Assembly (NCBI GenBank): GCA_959347315.1
Contig: OY365813.1
Span: 18,779,824 to 18,843,823 of the forward strand
Reading direction: 5' to 3'
DNA length: 64,000 nucleotides
From: Bimastos eiseni
Lineage: Eukaryota > Annelida > Clitellata > Crassiclitellata > Lumbricidae
This document shows positions 22,101 to 64,000 of this stretch, one piece after another. Under the pieces are notes generated by a model that had not been told where the DNA came from, did no database searches, and saw only the letters and a list, made by a program, of their open reading frames with translations. How positions within the stretch are numbered: the first letter of the stretch is position 1; each line of letters begins with the position of its first letter. The position numbers were made by a program, and so were the translations under genes.

Positions 22101-22797
22101 CTTTCTCCAGGAGACGAATGCGACGCGAGATTGTGTCTATTTCAAGTTCAATCTGTGATCATCATTCAGAATTAACTCACCAGATCACATACAGATCAAA
22201 TCTGATGATCAATACCATCCCGTTCATAACTGTCCATCCAGCCAGCCAGCAAGCCAATTTTAAGCAAAATGAACAATTGAACATACATGTATATACATAG
22301 CCTACAATACAACTGTAATTTGATAATTGTCCTTACAAAAAGTCAACAATTTCACACTGAAACCATAGCAGACTGGGGGAGGTTTAGGCTTACTGCTTGT
22401 AAAGCGATCTTGGCCCGCCAGCGTGCCCCTATCCAATATTCTCATATGGGACGCGTATAAAGCCCATATGAGTACCAGCTAATGACCACAGATGCTTTGT
22501 GAATTAAATACCACACAATAATTAGCCATACAAGGGTCTGATAATAATCAATATGCAAATGTGGGTTCAGTTCCAAGTGGCCATGCCGGCAGTGGGATGG
22601 CGCGACAGAAGTAAATAATTAAGATAGAAGTTACCGATTAATTAAAAATAAAGACGTACGATGTTTCTTTTCGTTCTTTCGTCTTCAGTTTCGCGACATT
22701 TCTCCTCGAACAGATCTCGGTATTTCTCGTTTTCATCTCTCATCGTCTGCAATCGGTTCTTCAGAAGCGACATCGCACCGCCATCTAGCCCCGCCAT
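13045..22797 (-). CDS. TPM: Short (low-molecular-weight type) tropomyosin, complete, 8 exons
   Basis: Exons: 22660-22797, 22019-22152, 21450-21567, 16047-16117, 15400-15475, 14455-14517, 13771-13840, 13045-13127. The product is 250 residues, close to the 248 of vertebrate short tropomyosins, and starts MAGLDGGAMSLLKNRLQTMR. An in-frame TAG 15 codons upstream (22842-22840) supports the start. Internal exons of 134, 118, 71, 76, 63 and 70 bp match vertebrate exons 3 to 8 in order and phase. The protein is an uninterrupted heptad coiled coil with tropomyosin landmarks such as EARDTANEADRKLSE and ASRKLILIETELEKAE. Tropomyosin polymerises along actin filaments and gates myosin and actin-binding proteins. 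Sequence identity to known tropomyosins looks low by eye, so this is a diverged cytoplasmic form. No long-isoform (exons 1a/2) start was found. Confidence 0.93.
13771..13840 (-). CDS. TPM: Tropomyosin exon 8 equivalent
   Basis: 70 bp, same as vertebrate exon 8. Acceptor TTCTAG, donor GAGG|gtgaga. It encodes ADSRASENERNSNKLQREVD then QLE, parallel to AETRAEFAERSVAKLEKSID. Confidence 0.95.
14455..14517 (-). CDS. TPM: Tropomyosin exon 7 equivalent
   Basis: 63 bp, same as vertebrate exon 7, phase 0 at both ends. Acceptor ATTTCAG, donor GAC|gtaaca. It encodes LSERETLESS-type heptads ending DLSTRLKD, parallel to the segment ending VLTDKLKE. Confidence 0.94.
15400..15475 (-). CDS. TPM: Tropomyosin exon 6 equivalent
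   Basis: 76 bp, same as vertebrate exon 6. Acceptor TTGCAG, donor GAGAG|gttcgc (non-consensus). It encodes KWKLFEEEFNELTTQLKSRE then SNEGE, parallel to KCSELEEELKTVTNNLKSLE. Confidence 0.95.
15850..16000 (+). mobile_element. SINE body fragment
   Basis: It shares CTGCAACGAGTACATTGACC, CGGTGGGAGGAT..GAGAC-type and CACCCGC blocks with the fuller SINE at 41722-42005. The tRNA-like head is missing. Confidence 0.55.
16047..16117 (-). CDS. TPM: Tropomyosin exon 5 equivalent
   Basis: 71 bp, same as vertebrate exon 5. Acceptor CAACAG, donor AACT|gtgagt. It encodes ASRKLILIETELEKAEVRAD, parallel to [20 protein letters not shown]. It is separated from the previous exon by the largest intron of the gene (5.3 kb). 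Confidence 0.96.
17316..17490. repeat. Polypyrimidine tract
   Basis: CTCCTC/TTCTTCC-rich tract in the tropomyosin intron. The overlapping Glu/Lys-rich minus-strand open frame is its by-product. Confidence 0.8.
17960..21250. repeat. Diverged complex repeat block in tropomyosin intron
   Basis: About 3.3 kb, GC-richer and CpG-richer than its surroundings, without coding. TTGGCTACCTACGTTGGTCA-like modules followed by a TACTCCTCCCG-like run recur near 18757, 18950, 19450, 19828, 20227 and 20570. GACCCCATTGGTGC recurs at 18643 and 19712; CCGCATATTCTTTTC at 18713 and 19788; GCCAACGCAGAGGACGG and its variant at 20306 and 20704. Spacings near 400 and 1070 bp suggest nested tandem duplication. It may be an old satellite or a non-autonomous retroelement. 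Confidence 0.7.
21450..21567 (-). CDS. TPM: Tropomyosin exon 4 equivalent
   Basis: 118 bp, same as vertebrate exon 4. Acceptor TTTCCAG, donor GAG|gtgtgt. It encodes RKALENTQGSAEERLSELEQ then AKEARDTANEADRKLSE, parallel to EAKHIAEDADRKYEE. Confidence 0.96.
22019..22152 (-). CDS. TPM: Tropomyosin exon 3 equivalent
   Basis: 134 bp, exactly the length of vertebrate exon 3. Acceptor ATCACAG, donor GAGTC|gtaagt. It encodes IELEIDTISRRIRLLEKENE then QAEAQLQSTTDKLDDLA, parallel to the NRRIQLVEEELDRAQERL segment. Confidence 0.95.
22660..22797 (-). CDS. TPM: Tropomyosin exon 1 (1b-like start exon)
   Basis: Start ATG at 22797 and donor ATC|gtacgt. The 46 codons begin MAGLDGGAMSLLKNRLQTMR. MAG and this length are typical of the alternative 1b start exon of short tropomyosins. 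The upstream in-frame TAG makes this the first available Met. 5' UTR and promoter were not delimited. Confidence 0.92.
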
Positions 22798-23939
22798 CGT
22801 CGTCGACTTCCTCACGAAATAATCAAGTAACGAAAATAACTATAACATGCGCCTTATCTTATGAGAAACAGGACCTTGACTGACTAGACCTAGTCGTCTG
22901 CACGGTTTGCGATTCACACGGCTACAGGCACGCACCCTTATTTGAACGATAAATTTGTGTGGTTAGAAGTTTCAGATCCGGCCTGCGACTAGACCAGGTT
23001 GGTTTTCGTAATGCAGGCTGCTCCACCCCTATCGCATGCCGTAGATAGCTACGTACACGCTGGCCGAATGATGTCATCTCGGGCCGGGTCCCCGAGACCT
23101 GTGTAGCGAGAACATCCGTTTGTCATACGCCGCCTAACCCCATGCTCCCGACCATAGTGTTTAACCTGTAACATTGCAACCCGCACGTAAGCCGCATTCA
23201 ATGCATATTATCAGATCATTACTGCTTTGGATTTAATTAGCATTCTTTTACTCTCTACCTCTCTCAGTCTGTCTGTCTCAGTCTATAGGCCTATATGTAG
23301 GCCTATGTATTGTTCTCTCTATAAGTCTGTCGCTGTAAGTCTCTCTCTGCTTCTGTATATCTCTCTGTTTCCCTCTTACTCCCTCCTCGCAGTTTGCATA
23401 CATTTAATTACATCATGGAGAATCTCCTTTCTCCTGTCCGTGTGTTTAACCTCTTTTGTCTGTCTCTGCGTTCATCATACTCGTTTACACTCCACACCTA
23501 GGTTATGACCGAACACCTGAACGAAAGGCGACCAATGGACGTCCAGCGAACTAATCTCAACTGGACAACGGGGAATTCGAGAACCTTCAGACGGCCACTC
23601 CCATTACATGAAAGACCAGCACAGATATGCTGGGTAGAAGTTAATGTCACAACAATTTATATAGCACCTTTTTTATCTTCTCAAAAGCCAGAGGCCTGAA
23701 TCAAGTAGCGATTTATATCGGGATAACAACGTTCAATACTTGGGAGCAAACCATTAAAGCGTCATGGTATTTGAATGACAAGTATGTACAATTGTGCATG
23801 TGAGTGCTGATCATCTGATGTATGTATGCATGCATGCTTGTATGTATGTGTGTATATATGTATTATGCAAGTGCATATGTATGTTGGTGTGTATGCTTGT
23901 ATGCTATAAGTAGAAGCAGAAGCATCTATCCCTCATCTG

Positions 23940-24225
23940 TTATTGGAGCAACTTAATTCCCCCAAATCATTTGTGCATCCACCCACATTTTTTTTAACAG
24001 ACAGACTTATATCATTTAAGGATGAATAATAGATTGAACTATGTTAATGGAAATGTAAAATAGAACGAACTGACTCAACTGCAAAAAAACAAGATTTTTA
24101 AAAGTATAATACTTAAGATTATTAACTTTCACCCCTTAATTTCTCAATGAGATCTTACCCTTACATTTTGGATGGAGCATTTGCTCCAAGGTTTCTATGG
24201 TGTAGACGCCCCCGAGTAGAAGTGA
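23940..24225. mobile_element. Inverted, diverged copy of the 2411-2834 MITE
   Basis: Reverse-complement blocks in order: GGAGCAACTTAATTCCCCC, CCCTTAATTTCTCAATGAGA, and TTTCTATGGTGTAGACGCCC. Only one 28-bp unit is present, so the tandem expansion is special to the copy near PICK1. Confidence 0.8.
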
Positions 24226-25324
24226 CACTAAACAACTCCATTAACTTTTTTCCATATTATTTTACAGAGGTACAAAAGAATTTCTTACACAAAGTTGTAA
24301 AAATACTGCCTCTACAAAATTGTCTGCTAAACAATGCAATACATCAGAGTAACATTTGAACACTTTAGCGATTTTACAATATTACCCATTGTAAATTCTA
24401 TTTACACTCAAATAGCAATCGTAATCGTAAATTTGTTCTCGGGCCTCAGACCTTCGTTATTGTAACACCATTCGCATTATTCTATCATTTTTTAACATTA
24501 AGTGGATTAATCTACCCACAATGACCTTCCTTTGTTGTGATAATCAAGTAATACCTCCAACAGATTTGATGATAATGGTGCTATATAATTTCTCGAATTA
24601 TTATTACTTTGTAACTGGTCTCTACACAATTGCTTGTCACTACTTAAGACCAGTTTTATCAGAGAAGCCACATAATGGACTCTTCATGCAAAACACCTCT
24701 TATCCACCGGACGCTGACATGACAAGCTGGTGGCTCGGACGGAACCTAACACGGTGCTGAGCTATTTTAGACTTCAAAATTATACACACATATATTTACA
24801 GCCAGTGACTGAATCGTCGGGGGTTTGGGTGGGAGGGTTCAACCCCCCCAGTTCATTTCTAAACCCCGCCAGTTAATTCTCAAAAATTACCTTGGGGTCA
24901 AGAAAACCCCCAGATCAGCTTTTAGTGGCTTGATGTTGCTTAACAGAGCTAAGAATAAAGTTTGTGCACTGAAAATTCACAGTAACTCCCTATATTTTAG
25001 CCCGTCTACCAGTTTAAGGTTCATAAAAATTCTGGTCGAGACAAGCGACAATTTTTCAACCCCCAGTTCAAGTCTGACAATTCAAACCCTGTTGGGACAA
25101 ATCTACATGCAACTGCAATATGACATGTCTGCCACTGGCCTGGAGTTTTGAACAGCGACGATGGTTCCTCCTCCAAAGAGTTGCCAGGCATGAGGCCAAG
25201 GTGGATTAAGATGCACTCGCCATGTTCGATTCATGTTCCTTAGTACGTCACTGTACCATCATCATGATCAAGCAGGTGCAGTTGGCTGACAAATGTTAAC
25301 CAGGAAGATACAGCCAATTGAATA

Positions 25325-25500
25325 ATTGTTTGGTTGAGTGATCCCTTGTTTAATCATTTGGTTGCTTGGTTGATTGAATGGCTGACTTCTTCTTTGATGG
25401 AGTGGCTGATTGATTGTTTCTGACAGATTGATTGATTCTTTGATTGATTGACTATCTGATCGATTCTTTGATTTATTGATTGCTTGATGTACTGATTATC
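25325..25500. repeat. Degenerate GATT-rich tract
   Basis: TTGATTGATT-like words interrupted by TGGCTGA and TCTTTGA. Intergenic. Confidence 0.8.
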
Positions 25501-27739
25501 AGACGAGATGCATATGAACATCATGCAAAAATGTCACACAATATCGAAAAAAATATGGTAAGGAATCAACTGGTTGGCTTTTCCTACAAGCACTCATTGA
25601 TAAAAATATCAAGTGACCAGCACTTCAAAGCAATTACTCCTTTCAATAATTTATATCCTCCCATCAACAGGCACTAACAAAGATCAACCATAACAGAACA
25701 AGAAAACACATCCATAATCCAATAATCCTTATTATGCGACTCATATCCGTGGTTTCGATTCACATATCCCCAGTGTCCTCGACTGCTAAAGAAACATAAC
25801 TAACTGATCATGGCATCACACATGCTTTCAAATGTAAATTGTTGCATTTCGACAAATTAATTCAGTGAAAACGAAAATACAATGCAATACTGTGTCGAGC
25901 TACAGAAATTAAATTTAATAAATCTGAAATATTATTATCTTACTACTTATTTTTATTATAATAATAATAATAATAATTGTTCCTAACCCTGCCACTATAA
26001 TCAGCAATGTTTGGAACAGCTGGTGATAGCAATTTGTACATTTGTTGAGAGTTGATGCAAAATTTGTAAGCCCTATCAAATAACAGAATACAGCGTTGCC
26101 CTCCTTCCAAAGATTCCATACAAACAAATAAATGCCGGTCCATTGCGTTAGGCAATCATGCGATACAGACTTACACAAGGTTCCTATAAACAGAACACCT
26201 CTTCAGTAGAGGCTCGAGCGCATATCATCCTTGACATGGATGCGTCGTTAAATAAACTTATCACACACACACAGTAGAGGCTCAAACCTCTAACCTACAT
26301 GTTACAAGCTGAACACCCCAAACCTATCAGCTGCAATGCCGCACAACCCTAAACCAACGTTACAATCCTATAGGTATAAACGAGTAACCCCTTTCATTGT
26401 CCTGTATTATATGTGCTTACTTGACACATCTGACTCAGCATATGGTATGAATGAAACCATCAGACAGTATCCAGTCTTATTCAAAATGAAAAAATTCAAT
26501 CTCCCCAAGAGACCTGCGAATAACAAATTATCAGTCAAATCAAATCTCGAGTCCGGGCAAAATGTTCGAATCTTGACAACACACAGGCCACGTACCTGTT
26601 ATCATTATAAAAATGTAGGCCTAATAATTTATCTGCAGTTTAAAATCAAGCTAAAATCAAGTAAATTAACAGTTCTAATTAAATTAACACACAGTAAAAA
26701 ATTAAAATGAAGTGCTGATCATTTTGTCAATCATGACGTCATTTTCGAATCGAATTCTGATTTGTTGTCAAATCGAATATTGATGTGTTGCATTAGAGAG
26801 TACCATGATAACAAACATTTGTCTCCATCCTCACCCCACTTCCGTGGTTCAGTCCCCATCCCAACCCCATTAGGTCTGTCCCACCCCATTAGGTGTGCTC
26901 CCATCCCCATTCCAAAAAGAGGCAAAATAACAAGATAAAAATGCACACATATTATGTTAAATAGTTCTTTTTTTAAAAATCATAATTTCTTATATAGAAT
27001 TCTTAACTGCAGCTAAAATCCGTATAATATTCAAGGATTTCAATTATAATAGCATGATGACTTAACATTATGTACAGACTTTATTCAGTTTAATGGACAA
27101 TTAATTGCAACAACGGACATAGTTACAGCCGTTACCGCCGTAATTACCGTTTCCATCCCCACGGTAATAGCGAATTTAACCATGGCAATCACGGTCTCAC
27201 CACTTTCCTCATTACCCTGACTCTTATACATTGCAGGTCCATGCTTTTTCCTCCTGCTTTTCAATCTTCACCAATTAAAAAGATACATAACTGCAGCAAT
27301 GTAGCTTGTCATTCCTCGACTACTGCTGCTGTCATCCACAAATCGCTCTTTACAGTTAGTTTCAGATATCTAGTTACAAGAAATAACACGTCAAATCTCT
27401 CGAAAATCAGTCCAACACACGTGTGTCATGCTGTTCCCAAACGTCAAGGTCAAATGACAAGGTCAAATCAAAAGGTCAAGGTCAGCCACAAAGCAAAACT
27501 TTTCCAGTAGCTATATATGACAAAGATTGAAAATAATCTTGGGCTTCTCACACAGTGGTAAGGCGTCCAATGAATAATAATTTCATAACACTACATTGCA
27601 GAAACAAAACACTCTGGGATATGAAATGTCATAGAACATAGGGGCCCTCACACAACTTGGACAATCATTCGTCGGAAAACTATGAAGATAGTTAATAAAG
27701 ACATCTCACATGCGGTAAACCACATCCACACGAAAAAAG

Positions 27740-27865
27740 GAAAATGGACAGCACCCATAAATGCTGACTCAGTATTAAATAAACTCTTTGGATCATACTA
27801 GACTAGCTGTAGAAGATGTCAATCTCCTTGCCAGCCAAGGCAGTCGTCATCCCCGTGGTAATACC
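27740..27865 (-). pseudogene. Duplicate of the RhoGEF C-terminal tail in its 3' UTR
   Basis: The sequence 27740-27860 repeats 27890-28000 (shared GACAGCACCCA, TATTAAATAAACTC, ACTAGACTAGCTGTAGA / ACTGGACTAGATGTAGA, GCAGTC..CAT). It keeps the reading frame: GKEIDIFYS then a stop, against GKETDVFYI in the true end. It could be a dead duplication or an alternative last-exon end. Confidence 0.8.
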
Positions 27866-27944
27866 GGAGAGTATTGGGCTCATGGTAAAACGGACAGCAC
27901 CCACAAATACTGAGTATTAAATAAACTCAGTAAATTGTACTGGA

Positions 27945-63772
<35,828 letters not shown>

Positions 63773-63939
63773 CGCAGCGTTCAAGCAAAGTCTCTCGGAT
63801 GGAATCTAAGGTAGAGTCTTCGCTGGTCGTTCGTTTCGCAGGGAAAGCAGTTTCTCCGGAAGGTCGAACATCTCTAGGAGGAAAACGATTTGGCGCTATT
63901 ATTTATATTGTGATGCGATAACCAATTAGGAACTCATTT

Positions 63940-63998
63940 GGTTGTTGCTGTCATTGTTGTTGTTGTTGTCGTCGTCGTCGTAGTCATCGCTGTTGTTG
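63940..63998. repeat. GTT/GTC trinucleotide tract
   Basis: TTGTTGTTGTTGTCGTCGTC-type tract upstream of the RhoGEF start exon, at the window edge. Confidence 0.85.
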
Positions 63999-64000
63999 GT

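Larger units (their letters stand above)
22843..27944. other. Intergenic region between tropomyosin and RhoGEF
   Basis: The first 300 bp (22860-23180) are CpG-rich and may contain the tropomyosin promoter; no TATA box is evident. The rest holds a MITE copy, a GATT-rich tract and AT-rich sequence. No exon could be supported. Confidence 0.5.

Overview
This is eukaryotic (animal) genomic DNA. Coding sequence is split into many short exons with GT..AG introns, and the introns are full of microsatellites, minisatellites, MITEs, SINE-like and LINE fragments. No bacterial or viral gene organisation is seen. The three genes keep exon boundaries that match vertebrate orthologues. The repeat style (many CATA/GTAT, TA and GATT tracts, frequent AGGCCTA words) suggests a marine invertebrate, perhaps an echinoderm or other invertebrate deuterostome. 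The species assignment is an inference; nothing here proves it.

All three recognised genes lie on the minus strand and read right to left. (1) A Lbc-type Rho guanine-nucleotide exchange factor (AKAP13/ARHGEF2/ARHGEF18/ARHGEF28 class) starts at 63772 and ends at 27945. I traced 30 exons with matching splice phases, about 1540 codons, apart from one unresolved phase gap between exons 3 and 4. (2) A complete 250-residue short tropomyosin runs from 22797 to 13045 in eight exons. Their lengths match the classic tropomyosin exon set although the protein is strongly diverged. (3) PICK1 (PDZ + BAR scaffold) runs from 9775 to 2880 in nine traced exons; the short N-terminal exon was not found.

Layout: 1-2.4 kb, downstream of PICK1, with a small MITE; 2.4-9.8 kb, PICK1, unusually rich in minisatellites, two of which contain copies of PICK1's own 5' splice sites; 9.8-13 kb, a long inverted-repeat element, a tRNA-type SINE and little else; 13-22.8 kb, tropomyosin, with a GC-richer diverged-repeat block at 18-21.2 kb in its largest intron; 22.9-27.9 kb, intergenic, with an inverted MITE copy; 27.9-63.8 kb, the RhoGEF, whose 3' half is exon-dense and whose 5' introns (54-63.5 kb) are dominated by simple repeats, including a 2 kb GTGTTT-type array and a 0.75 kb polypyrimidine array.

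The three products act in related biology: the RhoGEF would activate Rho, tropomyosin coats actin filaments, and PICK1 is a membrane-curving scaffold linked to actin. Co-regulation cannot be shown from sequence. I found no new multi-gene system. The most unusual signals are the minisatellites made of duplicated splice donors in PICK1, the diverged tropomyosin on a conserved exon frame, the duplicated C-terminal tail of the RhoGEF, an apparently exclusive exon pair, and the 18-21 kb repeat block.
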